A stretch of DNA of 64,000 nt from Prado023 sp963736425. GTDB taxonomy: Bacteria; Actinomycetota; Actinomycetes; S36-B12; CAIYMF01. The notes beneath the pieces were generated by a model, which saw nothing but the letters and a program-made list of their open reading frames with translations, searched no databases and had not been told where the DNA came from. The stretch is from NCBI GenBank assembly GCA_963736425.1, contig CAVTOX010000014.1, positions 124,001 to 188,000 of the forward strand, read 5' to 3'. Positions within the stretch are counted from its first letter, which is position 1. Each line of letters begins with the position of its first letter. The translations under genes and the position numbers were made by a program. Of this stretch, positions 9,311 through 17,279 are shown in pieces.

Positions 9311-10479
9311 GTCGACTCGTCCGTGGGCGGCTGCTCGGGAACACCAGCGCTCGTGCCCACGGCGCCCTCGGCGGGGGCATCGTCGGGGAGAGCCTCGCCC
9401 TCCCGGTCGCTGACGCCGGCCGAGGAGAACGTCGCCATCTCGCGCAGGAGGTCGCCGGCAGCGGTCACCAACGGCAGTGCGACCAGCGCTCCCGACCCCT
9501 CGCCAAGGCGCATCCGCAGGTCCAGCAGCGGTTCCAGGCCGAGGCGGTCGAGTGCTGCTGCTGCCGCAGGCTCGGTGCTTCGGTGCGACGCGATCCACCA
9601 CTGGCTCGCCCGGAATGCCACACGATGCGCGACCAGTGCGCAGGCGCAGGAGATGACCCCGTCGAGGATCACCGGTGTGCGCCGCTTTGCTGCCTGCAGG
9701 AGGAACCCGGTCGTCGCGGCCAGGTCCGGCCCGCCGCAGGTGGCCAGCAGGGCGATCGGGTCGCCCTTCAACGGCCGGCCCCGGCGCATCGCATCGCGAA
9801 CGGCCGCGGTCTTGCGCATCCACGTCGCGTCGTCGATCCCGGTCCCACGGCCCACGACTCGCGCTGGCTCGACGTCGGCCAGGAGCCCGACGAGGGCCGC
9901 GGCCGGGGTCGTGTTGCCGATCCCCATGTCGCCGGCGATCAGCAGGTCCGCCCCGTCGTCGATGAGCTGGTCGGCCACCTGGGCGCCGAGAAGCAGGGCG
10001 GCGACGCACTCGTCGCGGGTCATGGCGTCCTCGCGGTCTATCGACCCGCTTCCCCGGCGGATCCGATGTGCGGTCACGTCGTCGGGGACGTGCAATCCGC
10101 TGGCCGGCCAGTCGACGTCGACGCAGACATCGACGACGCGCACCGTCACGCCCTGGGCTCGCGCGAGGACGGTGGCGGCGGCCCCGCCGGTCGCGAAGTT
10201 GGCGACCATCTGGGCAGTGACCTCAGGGGGATACGCGCTCGTCCCGGCGGTCCGGGCCACGCCGTGGTCGCCGGCGAAGATGGCCAGGGCAGGGCGCTGG
10301 ATCGGCGGCGGCGGGCACTGGCCGGTCACGCCAGCCAGCCAGACCGACACATCCTCGAGGCGCCCGAGGGCACCCGACGGCTTGGTCAGCGTCTCCTGGC
10401 GGGCCAGTGCGGCGGCCCGCGCCTCCTCGTCGGCGGGAACGATCCCCTCGCTCCAGCGGCTCAGGTCGAACTCGTCCAT
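9307..10479 (-). CDS. cobT: Nicotinate-nucleotide--dimethylbenzimidazole phosphoribosyltransferase
   Basis: Makes alpha-ribazole phosphate from dimethylbenzimidazole and nicotinate mononucleotide. 390 aa. Key features: TKPSGALGRLEDVSVWLAG, FAGDHGVA, the glycine-rich AGDMGIGNTTPA, and RLGEGSGA with the catalytic Glu. A ~40-residue acidic, Pro-rich C-terminal tail extends past the normal fold. Overlaps cobU by 19 nt and cobS by 4 nt, so translation is probably coupled. A bluB-like gene for making dimethylbenzimidazole is not in the window. Confidence 0.95.
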   Translation of the reverse strand: MDEFDLSRWSEGIVPADEEARAAALARQETLTKPSGALGRLEDVSVWLAGVTGQCPPPPIQRPALAIFAGDHGVARTAGTSAYPPEVTAQMVANFATGGAAATVLARAQGVTVRVVDVCVDVDWPASGLHVPDDVTAHRIRRGSGSIDREDAMTRDECVAALLLGAQVADQLIDDGADLLIAGDMGIGNTTPAAALVGLLADVEPARVVGRGTGIDDATWMRKTAAVRDAMRRGRPLKGDPIALLATCGGPDLAATTGFLLQAAKRRTPVILDGVISCACALVAHRVAFRASQWWIASHRSTEPAAAAALDRLGLEPLLDLRMRLGEGSGALVALPLVTAAGDLLREMATFSSAGVSDREGEALPDDAPAEGAVGTSAGVPEQPPTDEST

Positions 10480-11042
10480 GTGCGTCCCTTCAGAGTGCGG
10501 GGGATCCCGCTGGTCACGAGCACCACGTCGTCGCAGGCGGCGGCCACCGCCGAGTTGACCCGCCCGAGCAGGTCACGGAACAGTCGCCCCGAGGCGGTTG
10601 CGGGCGCGATGCCGGACCCGACCTCGTTGGTGACGATCACGACGTCGGCCTGCGTCCGGGCCAGCGAGTCCAGCAGGTCGGCCAGGCTCTCCTCGACGGC
10701 CGACTCCGCGGCGGGAGCATCCTCCCAGGCGTCGGCCCGGTCGACGGCAGCCGTCACCCACAGGGTCAGGCAGTCGACCAGGACGGTCTCCTCCGGCGCT
10801 GCCTCGCGGAGCATGTCGGCGACCTGCGCGGTCTCCCGCAGCCGCCAGGTCGGCGGCCGGCGGTGCCGGTGCTTGGCGATCCGTTCGACCCACTCGGGGT
10901 CGTCGGGGTAGGTCGGTGCGGTGGCGACGTACGTGACGGGAGCCCGGCCCCTCACCAGCGACTCGGCGTGGTGGCTCTTGCCGCTGCGGGCACCACCGGT
11001 GACGAGCAGTCGCCGGCCCAGGCGCCGGCCGGACGCGCCCAC
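10461..11042 (-). CDS. cobU: Adenosylcobinamide kinase / guanylyltransferase
   Basis: Bifunctional enzyme that phosphorylates adenosylcobinamide and then attaches GMP. 193 aa from GTG 11040-11042. N-terminal P-loop LLVTGGARSGKSHHAE, then VTYVATAPTYPDDPEW, KHRHRRPPTWRLRET, ETVLVDCLTLWVT and VIVTNEVGSGIAP, all standard CobU motifs. It starts 16 bp after the stop of the MBL-fold gene and overlaps cobT at the other end. With cobT and cobS it makes a complete nucleotide-loop set apart from a recognisable alpha-ribazole phosphatase. Confidence 0.94.
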   Translation of the reverse strand: MGASGRRLGRRLLVTGGARSGKSHHAESLVRGRAPVTYVATAPTYPDDPEWVERIAKHRHRRPPTWRLRETAQVADMLREAAPEETVLVDCLTLWVTAAVDRADAWEDAPAAESAVEESLADLLDSLARTQADVVIVTNEVGSGIAPATASGRLFRDLLGRVNSAVAAACDDVVLVTSGIPRTLKGRTWTSST

Positions 11043-11058
11043 CTGCAGGGCGGTGCCG

Positions 11059-11839
11059 TCAGCGGACGACCTCGGCCCCGATCCCGGCCAGCCGTTGCGG
11101 CAGGTCGATCGGGTTGTGGTGGGACAGATGCACCGCAACGACGCGGGCGTCCTCCGCCAGACGGCCGTCCCCTCGCAGCCGGGCGACCTCGTGGCCGAAC
11201 GAGGGGAGGTCCAGGTGGGCGCTGCCGTGGTCGGTGGTGTCGCCGAAGGTCAGCTCGAGCAGGACCACGTCGTAGGGTCCGGCGAGGTGGTCGTGGGGGA
11301 GTGCCGCGGTGTCGGTGGCGTACAGCAGGGTCGCATCGGTGGCCGTGACCTCGAACAGCAGCGCGGTGCCGTCGTGCTCGCGCCCGCCACTGGTGGAGTG
11401 GGCAGCAGGGAGGGCGCGGACCCGCAGGCGCCCCGTCGGCACCGTCAGCGCCGTCGACGGCGAGCGCATCCCCGGCCGACAGCGCCCGGAACTCCACCAG
11501 CGCCTCGCGGCCCGACCCAGTGCCGGCAGCGCTCGATCGCCTGCGGGTGGACCAGCCACGAGCAGCCGCGGACCCGAGGCCCAGGACCACGCGAGCAGGA
11601 AGGCCGGGTCGAGGTGGTCTGGGTGGTCGTGGGTGATCAGCACGGTTCGCACGCCGGCTGAGGTCGACGCCGCCGGACCCGGCATCGGGCCCGGGATCGA
11701 TCAACAGGCAGCCGTCCACGAGTGCGCTCGTGCGCCCGCGATGGATTCCGGACTCCCGCGCCCACTGGCAGCGGTCGCACCGGCACCACGGGTTGGGCCA
11801 GCGGTCCGCGCTGCCAGTGCCGAGCAGGTCGACGCGCAT
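11059..11839 (-). pseudogene. PhnP-like MBL-fold metallohydrolase (several frameshifts)
   Basis: Metallo-beta-lactamase-fold protein starting at ATG 11837-11839 with LLGTGSADRWPN and the Cys motif CRCDRC (C19, C21, C24), which matches the structural-zinc C-x-C-x2-C of the cyclic phosphodiesterase PhnP. Then TSALVDGCLLIDPGPD, the metal-binding THDHPDHLD, LPAAHSTS, LLYATDTA, LLELTFGDTTDHG and AVHLSHHNP. These pieces lie in three frames: shifts are needed near 11640-11700, near 11500-11540 and near 11440-11460. All metal-ligand motifs survive, so I suspect consensus errors; net one extra base, ~259 aa when repaired. Between EcfS (4-nt overlap) and cobU, so probably part of B12 metabolism. Activity unknown. 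Confidence 0.8.
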
Positions 11840-12681
11840 CAGCGGTTCGGCTCCACATCGGCGATGGGAACCCCGAGCACCACGGGTGGGTCGAACGTCG
11901 GGCGGGCGTCGAAGGCCGCGATCCGGCTGGTCCGCCGCAATGCCGCGAGCACCCGTCGCCCGAGCAGCAGGACGACCGTGCAGGTCAAGGCAGCGCGCGG
12001 CAGGTCGTAGCCGAGCGAGGTGGTCAGGTTGAACCGGAACCAGTGCGCCACGTTCATGGCCGGACCTGCCCCCGGGATGAACGACAGCGCCTCGGGCAAG
12101 CCGGTGGCTGTCGGCCAGAACCACAGGTTGAGCAACCAGCCGTAGGCAATGGCCGCAAGCGTGGAATAGGCGGCGAGGAGAGGGATCTCGCCCCGTGCGG
12201 GCAGCCGTCCGGCAAGCATCCCGGCGCCCAGGCCCACCCACGCGGCAGCGATCATCTGGAACGGCAGCCACGGGCCGACAGCACCGGTCAGCAGTGCGGA
12301 GGCCAGGATGCAGACCGCGCCGAGGACGAAGCCGAACCCGGCACCGAGGGCGTAGCCGCCCAGCACGATCACGATCCAGATCGGCTCCAGCCCGGCGATC
12401 CCCGCGCCCAGCGCCCGCAGGGCTGCGGCGGTCGCGGCCAGGACCCCGAGGAGGGCGACGGCCTTGGCCCCCATCGCACCGTCGGCCACCAGGCTCAGGG
12501 TCACGGCCATGAGCAGCGGCACGAGCATCCCGAAGATCATCGGTGCATCGTTGGCGTGTGCCAGGATCTCGGAGCCGCGTGGGGCGAGCATCGGCCAGAT
12601 GAATGCCAGCACGCCGACCACGCTGGTCGCGGCGACTGCCGCGGCGCTGCGTGGGGAGAACGGGATCGCGCGGGTCCTCAC
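11839..12681 (-). CDS. ECF transporter substrate-binding (S) component, probably cobalamin
   Basis: Integral membrane protein, 280 aa from GTG 12679-12681, with about six to eight hydrophobic segments, including IFGMLVPLLMAVTLSLVA, IVIVLGGYALGAGFGFV and AAAWVGLGAGMLAG. This pattern and length fit S components of energy-coupling-factor importers. Its operon holds matching EcfA-A' and EcfT genes, the cobUTS genes, and a cobalamin riboswitch at the head, so the substrate is most likely cobalamin or another corrinoid (inference, CbrT-like). The stop overlaps the start of the MBL gene (ATGA). Confidence 0.85.
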   Translation of the reverse strand: MRTRAIPFSPRSAAAVAATSVVGVLAFIWPMLAPRGSEILAHANDAPMIFGMLVPLLMAVTLSLVADGAMGAKAVALLGVLAATAAALRALGAGIAGLEPIWIVIVLGGYALGAGFGFVLGAVCILASALLTGAVGPWLPFQMIAAAWVGLGAGMLAGRLPARGEIPLLAAYSTLAAIAYGWLLNLWFWPTATGLPEALSFIPGAGPAMNVAHWFRFNLTTSLGYDLPRAALTCTVVLLLGRRVLAALRRTSRIAAFDARPTFDPPVVLGVPIADVEPNR

Positions 12682-12709
12682 CTGGTCACCCTGACTCTGG
12701 CCGAGGTGG

Positions 12710-14350
12710 TCATACCGACTCCGCCAGCGCCTCGGCGACCTGACCCACCGTGAGCCACGGCTCCGGGGTGAGGATCTTGGCCACCTGGGGCGCGAACAGC
12801 GGCGAGCTGCGCACGACGGCCCCCGTGGCGCCATCGGCGACGATCTCCCCCTCGGCGAGGACGGCCACCCGGGTGGCGACCTCGGCGACGAGCTCGACAT
12901 CGTGCGTGGCCAGCACGACGGTGTGGCCGGCGCGGCGCACCGTGTGCAGGAAGTCGATCAGGCGGCGCTTGGCGCCGTAGTCCAGGCCGCGGGTCGGCTC
13001 GTCGAGCAGCAGGATCGTCGGGCCGGCGGCCAGGACGACGGCCAGGGCGAGCGCCAGGCGCTGCCCCTCGGACAGGTCGCGGGGGTGCCGGCTCGCGTCG
13101 ATGCCGGGGGCAAGGGCCGAGAGGATTCCGGCGGTGGTCCCGACGGAGGCGTGCGCCGAGGCGTCCGCGTCGCCACACTCCCGGCCGACGGTGGTTGCGT
13201 AGAGCAGGTCCGCAGGCTCCTGTGGCACAAGCCCGACGGTGCTGAGCAGCGCAAACCCAGCGAGAGCGCGAGGGTCGGCACCCCCCATCCGGACCGTCCC
13301 AGCGTCCGGTGCTCGCATCCCGGCCATCGTGGACAGCAGCGTCGACTTGCCCGCCCCGTTGCGCCCCATGAGCGCCATGACCTCGCCCGGGACGACCTCC
13401 AGGTCGACCTTGCGCAGCACCGGCACCCCGCGGTACCCGGCGGTCAGGTCACGCACCCGCACCCGGCCCGCGTCTGGATCGCTGGTCACGGGAGCCGGGG
13501 TGCCCGGTCCCGGATCGACGGGCGCGGGCAGCGCGCGCAGTCGGGCGCGCAGGGGCCCGGCGGCACGCCGAGCATCACGGACCGACAGCGGCAGGGGGTC
13601 CCAGCCGGCGAGGCGCCCGAGCTCGACCACGGGTGGGGCGACTGGTGCACCGGCCATCATGAACGCGGGCTCGCCGGTGCGGACCCGGCCGTCGGCAACG
13701 ACCAGGACCTGGTCGGCGTACTGGATGACGCGCTCGAGGCGGTGCTCAGCCAGGACGACCGTGATGCCCAAGTCGTGGACGAGGCGCTGGAGCGCGGCCA
13801 GCACCTCCTCGGCGGCACCCGGGTCCAGGGCGGACGTCGGCTCGTCGAGGACGAGGATCCGCGGATGACTGGTGAGTGCGGCGCCGATCGCGACGCGCTG
13901 GCGCTGGCCGCCCGACAGCGACGTCAATGCCCGATGGCGGAGGTCAGCAAGGCCGAGCAGGTCCAGGGTCTCCTCGACCCGGCGGCGCATGGTGTCCGGC
14001 TCGATGCCCAGGCACTCCATGCCGTAGGCCAGCTCGTCCTCGACGATCTCCGCCACGAACCCTGCCAGGGGGTCCTGGCCGACCATGCCCACGACGTCGG
14101 CGAGCTCTCGCGGGGGGTTGGTCCGGGTGTCGCGCCCGGCGATCGTGACCCGGCCCGACAGCGTGCCACCGGTGAAGTGCGGGACGAGCCCGTTCAGGCA
14201 ACGCAGCAGTGTCGACTTGCCGGAGCCCGTCTCGCCGACGACCAGGACGAGCTCGCCCTCGGGGATGTCCAGCTCGACGCCGTACAGGGTCGGACGGTCC
14301 GCTCCCTCGTAGGTGACGCCGACGTTCTCGAATCGGATGGCGCTGGTCAC
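12710..14350 (-). CDS. ECF transporter ATPase, two fused ATP-binding domains
   Basis: Energises the ECF importer. 546 aa from GTG 14348-14350, two complete ABC domains in one chain. Domain 1: Walker A GETGSGKST, signature LSGGQRQR, Walker B ILVLDEPTSALD, H-loop AEHRLE. Domain 2: Walker A GRNGAGKST, non-canonical signature LSEGQRLA, Walker B ILLLDEPTRGLD, ATHDVELV. An Ala/Pro linker joins them near 275-305. Fusion of EcfA and EcfA' is known in actinobacterial ECF systems. Starts inside the end of the EcfT gene (GTGA). Confidence 0.92.
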   Translation of the reverse strand: MTSAIRFENVGVTYEGADRPTLYGVELDIPEGELVLVVGETGSGKSTLLRCLNGLVPHFTGGTLSGRVTIAGRDTRTNPPRELADVVGMVGQDPLAGFVAEIVEDELAYGMECLGIEPDTMRRRVEETLDLLGLADLRHRALTSLSGGQRQRVAIGAALTSHPRILVLDEPTSALDPGAAEEVLAALQRLVHDLGITVVLAEHRLERVIQYADQVLVVADGRVRTGEPAFMMAGAPVAPPVVELGRLAGWDPLPLSVRDARRAAGPLRARLRALPAPVDPGPGTPAPVTSDPDAGRVRVRDLTAGYRGVPVLRKVDLEVVPGEVMALMGRNGAGKSTLLSTMAGMRAPDAGTVRMGGADPRALAGFALLSTVGLVPQEPADLLYATTVGRECGDADASAHASVGTTAGILSALAPGIDASRHPRDLSEGQRLALALAVVLAAGPTILLLDEPTRGLDYGAKRRLIDFLHTVRRAGHTVVLATHDVELVAEVATRVAVLAEGEIVADGATGAVVRSSPLFAPQVAKILTPEPWLTVGQVAEALAESV

Positions 14351-15492
14351 GGGTGCTCTCCTGCCATGCGGGGCTGCCCGGTGAGGGGGAGCGGCGGTGT
14401 CCAGAACGCAGGACCGACCGCGAACAGCACCGCGAGGGCGGGCCCGATCACCAGTTCGGGCCACGTCAGCGGGACGGTCTTCACCAGCAGCGCAGTGGGC
14501 GACCAGGCCAGGAACGTCGCGGCGACCACTGCGCCGGACGCAGCGGTCAACCACTCGGGCCAGCGCCAGGGGTCGGGGCGGTATGCGGTCCGGGGGCTTC
14601 GGCGACCAGCTGCGCGCAGGCCAACGATCGCCAGGAGGACCCCGCCGGCAAGCATCGGCCACCCCAGCAGTCGGGGGGCGGCCGCGTCGAACAGGCCGTA
14701 GAGCCCGACGAGCACGCCGGCGAACCCGGCGAGGACCAGTCCGGCCTGGGCGCGGCGCTCACGCTGGGTGACCTGCCCAGAACGGCCGTAGCCGCGGCTG
14801 TCCATCGCTGCTGCCAGCTGGATGGACCGTTCGAGCCCGCCGTCGAGCACGGGGCCGCTGGATCGGGCGAACGCCGCAATGCGCCCCTCATCGTGCCCCC
14901 GAAGGCGTCGGGCCGCGCTGACCCGACGGGCGTCGGCGAGCAGGTGTGGGGCGAACGTCAGCGCCACGACCACGGCCACCCCCACCTCGTAGAGCGCGGC
15001 GGGCACCGACCTCAGCAGCCGGCTCGGGGGAGTCAGGGAGTTCGCCGCACCCACGCACGCGATCATCACGGCGAGCCGAAGGCCCTCCGTCGCGCCGATC
15101 AGCACCGACTCCCAGGTGACCAGGCCGCCGAGGCGGACCCCGGCCATCCAGTCAGGCAGCGCGATCTCGGGGAGGGTGACCGCGATGGTGAGGCCCACCG
15201 GGGCCCCGAGGAGAACCTGCAGCAGCGTGCGGGCCACGATCACGACCACCCCGAGACGAAGGGCCGCCGAGAATGCGCCAGCCCACTGCGCCTCCGGTCG
15301 CCGGGACGCAACGACCAGGGCCAGGCAGCCCATGATCAGTCCCAGGAGAAGGGGGTTGGTCGTTCGAGATGCCGCGACCAGCAGACCGAGCGCCCAGGCC
15401 CACCACGCGAGCGGATGCAGGCTGCGGGGCAGCCGTCCGGCCATCCCGACCACTGGCGCGGGGCCGGGTCGGGTCGTGGTGGGCAGGGCCAT
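14347..15492 (-). CDS. ECF transporter transmembrane coupling protein EcfT
   Basis: Membrane scaffold linking the S component to the ATPase. 381 aa from ATG 15490-15492. N-terminal hydrophobic helices (LGLLVAASRTTNPLLLGLI), a long cytoplasmic coupling region with ADARRVSAARRLRGHDEG and AAAMDSRGYGRSG (the Ala-Arg-Gly-type motifs that contact the ATPase), and four further hydrophobic stretches. Lies 10 bp after the surface-protein gene and overlaps the ATPase gene by 4 nt. Longer than minimal EcfT (~260 aa) because of an extra C-terminal membrane region. Confidence 0.88.
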   Translation of the reverse strand: MALPTTTRPGPAPVVGMAGRLPRSLHPLAWWAWALGLLVAASRTTNPLLLGLIMGCLALVVASRRPEAQWAGAFSAALRLGVVVIVARTLLQVLLGAPVGLTIAVTLPEIALPDWMAGVRLGGLVTWESVLIGATEGLRLAVMIACVGAANSLTPPSRLLRSVPAALYEVGVAVVVALTFAPHLLADARRVSAARRLRGHDEGRIAAFARSSGPVLDGGLERSIQLAAAMDSRGYGRSGQVTQRERRAQAGLVLAGFAGVLVGLYGLFDAAAPRLLGWPMLAGGVLLAIVGLRAAGRRSPRTAYRPDPWRWPEWLTAASGAVVAATFLAWSPTALLVKTVPLTWPELVIGPALAVLFAVGPAFWTPPLPLTGQPRMAGEHP

Positions 15493-15502
15493 GGCGGCGG
15501 GC

Positions 15503-16240
15503 CTACTCGGCCGACCGGGTTGCGCGCCGGCGCTTGGGGATCCAGAACGCAGCACCGATGAGCAGGGTCAGGACCAGGGCGCCGAACACGAACCCAGCCC
15601 ACGAGTTGCTGCCAGACTCGGCCGTCGCGGCGTCGTCGTCGGTCGTGGTCCCGGCGGCCAGAACAGCGGGGTTGGGCTGCTCGCCCTTCGCGGCTGTCGC
15701 GGCGTCAGCGGCGTCAGCGTCGGACACCTCGATGCCGCACTCGCCTGCGGGGTAGTCGTTGATCGAGCATACGAGGCCGTTGTCGTCGGTGACTGCTCCG
15801 GCGGCGGCGAGGGCCTGGTTGCCAGTGGACCCCTCGGGAACCGTGACGCACGAGACAACATCCGTCGGCGGGGTCTGCCCCTCGGGCGCGTCGGCGGCGA
15901 ACCCGGGGTCGATCACGACAGCCACGCGGAGCTGACCGGCGGCGGATCCTGCGGCGGCGAGATCGGGGCAGAGGTCGGCGAACACCGGCGCGTTGTCCGG
16001 CGGCTGGTTCGGCATGTCGGTGGTGATCGCGAAGCGCCAGCCCTGCACGTCGGAGTCGACGAGTGTGTAGTCGCCCGGTCCGGTCGGGGCCGCGACCCAC
16101 GTGCCGCTCGCTCCTTGCCAGTAGGACCAGTAGCGGAAGGCGGCGGCCTGCGCGGGGGCGGCCATCGTCACGGTGGCCAGCGCGGCCGCCAGGAGCGTGA
16201 TGATCAGAGCCGCGGCACGGCCGGAGGTGGTGGTCTTCAC
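15503..16240 (-). CDS. SCO2322-like secreted, membrane-anchored protein
   Basis: 245 aa from GTG 16238-16240 with GAAGG upstream. Sec signal peptide: KTTTSGRAAALII followed by a hydrophobic core ending APAQA (~residues 1-32). The mature part begins FRYWSYWQGASGTW and contains GWRFAITT and four cysteines (in LCPDL, VSCVTV, LVCSIN, GECGIE), enough for two disulfides. Near the C-terminus, SWAGFVFGALVLTLLIGAAF forms one membrane helix followed by basic KRRRATR, so it is anchored outside the membrane. First gene after the riboswitch and directly before ecfT. A corrinoid-capturing role is inference; biochemical function unknown. Confidence 0.85.
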   Translation of the reverse strand: MKTTTSGRAAALIITLLAAALATVTMAAPAQAAAFRYWSYWQGASGTWVAAPTGPGDYTLVDSDVQGWRFAITTDMPNQPPDNAPVFADLCPDLAAAGSAAGQLRVAVVIDPGFAADAPEGQTPPTDVVSCVTVPEGSTGNQALAAAGAVTDDNGLVCSINDYPAGECGIEVSDADAADAATAAKGEQPNPAVLAAGTTTDDDAATAESGSNSWAGFVFGALVLTLLIGAAFWIPKRRRATRSAE

Positions 16241-16319
16241 CAGGTGCCCTTCAGTGAGGCCCAGGGTGAGGGTGGGTCCGGCGGGCCAGGGGCCCTGTCC
16301 GGGCTCCACCGTCGTCCTC

Positions 16320-16440
16320 GGACGGTGTCGGAGCCCCAGCCCGCCAGGTGCTCCGACTCGCTGGGCCCTTGGGGAGGGACCGGCTCACGGTTGCGGGACA
16401 GCGCCGGACTCGCACCGGCTTCCCCTGGATTCGAACTGTG
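16320..16440 (-). ncRNA. Cobalamin (adenosylcobalamin-type) riboswitch
   Basis: Read on the minus strand, 16386-16425 matches the conserved cobalamin-riboswitch core: GGGAAGCCGGTGCGAGTCC followed by GGCGCTGTCCCGCAACCGTG, which includes the B12 box. Downstream GCGAGTCGGAGCACCTGGC gives the expected 3' conserved segment. The element ends about 80 nt before the GTG start at 16240, so ligand binding could hide the ribosome-binding site or terminate transcription. Controls the whole ECF-cob operon. Exact ends of stem P1 are approximate. Confidence 0.9.
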
Positions 16441-16522
16441 GTTGTCGTGCGCGTTCAGGCTATCCCATCGGCTGGGCCGTTCCCTCCGCGGCGGGAGCAC
16501 CCGCTCGGGCACACTGGACGGC

Positions 16523-17047
16523 ATGACGGTTCGGCTCATCGAGGGCGACATCACGGCCTTCCCGGCCGATGCGATCGTGAATGCGGCGAACAACGGGCTG
16601 CTGGGCGGTGGGGGAGTCGACGGGGCGATCCACCGGGCCGGTGGACCGGCGATCCTGGCCGAGTGCCGCCGGATCCGAACCGACCTCCTGCCCGAGGGGT
16701 TGCCGACAGGTCAGGCCGTCGCCACGACCGCCGGGAACCTCCCCGCGCACTGGGTGATCCACACGGTCGGGCCGATCTATCGGGGGGCGCCCGACGACGC
16801 CGAGCTCCTGGCTTCGGCGCATCGCACGAGCATCGCCCGGGCGCGTGAGCTCGGTGCGCGTTCGATCGCCTTCCCGGCGATCTCCACGGGGGTCTACGGC
16901 TACCCGGTCGAGCTGGCCGCCCCCATCGCGCTGGTCGAGGCCGGCGCGGCCGACGACCTGGACATCACGTTCGTCCTGTTCAGCGCAGCCACGCTCACGG
17001 CCTTTCGCGCGGCGGCCGACGCGACGGGCGTCGACGTCGGGGAGTAG
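16523..17047 (+). CDS. Macro-domain protein (O-acetyl-ADP-ribose deacetylase type)
   Basis: 174 aa, a single macro domain that binds or hydrolyses ADP-ribose derivatives. Contains IEGDITAFPADAIVNAANNG, GGGGVDGAIHRAGG with the catalytic Asn/Asp region, TGQAVATTAGNL, VIHTVGPIY and the loop FPAISTGVYGYP. Full length for bacterial YmdB/MacroD-like enzymes. Starts at ATG 16523, divergent from the riboswitch-led operon 280 bp away. No partner ADP-ribosyltransferase is visible next to it, so a role in metabolite repair or NAD-derived signalling remains open. Confidence 0.93.
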   Translation: MTVRLIEGDITAFPADAIVNAANNGLLGGGGVDGAIHRAGGPAILAECRRIRTDLLPEGLPTGQAVATTAGNLPAHWVIHTVGPIYRGAPDDAELLASAHRTSIARARELGARSIAFPAISTGVYGYPVELAAPIALVEAGAADDLDITFVLFSAATLTAFRAAADATGVDVGE

Positions 17048-17146
17048 CGCTTGGCGTGCGGATGCGTTTCGACGACGTGATCGGGGATTGCGCCTGTTGC
17101 ACGGCGGACGGCCGGGTCTACTCTGGAATCAGATCGAGGTGATCGT

Positions 17147-17227
17147 ATGACCGAGCAGAAGTTGGTCATCCCCGTGGGACTCCGGAGCCGTGGGCTCGTC
17201 CACGTCCCGATCGCCAGGATCACGTAG
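17147..17227 (+). CDS. Possible 26-residue small ORF
   Basis: ATG 17147 is preceded by GAGGTGA with 5-nt spacing, a good ribosome-binding site, and opens a 26-codon frame (MTEQKLVIPVGL..., basic and hydrophobic, ending at TAG 17225-17227). It ends 52 bp before the CsbD gene. It may be a real small protein or a leader peptide; there is no homology evidence and chance is possible. The rest of 17048-17280 shows no other gene. Confidence 0.3.
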   Translation: MTEQKLVIPVGLRSRGLVHVPIARIT

Positions 17228-17279
17228 TTGGCCCGCGTCCATTCCGGGCGCGGCCGGAGGTAGTTGAGGGAGGAGCACC

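Noticed and set aside
16425..16440. GTTCGAATCC-like string on the minus strand resembling a tRNA T-arm
   Set aside because: No acceptor, D or anticodon stem can be folded around it; it lies at the 5' edge of the cobalamin riboswitch.
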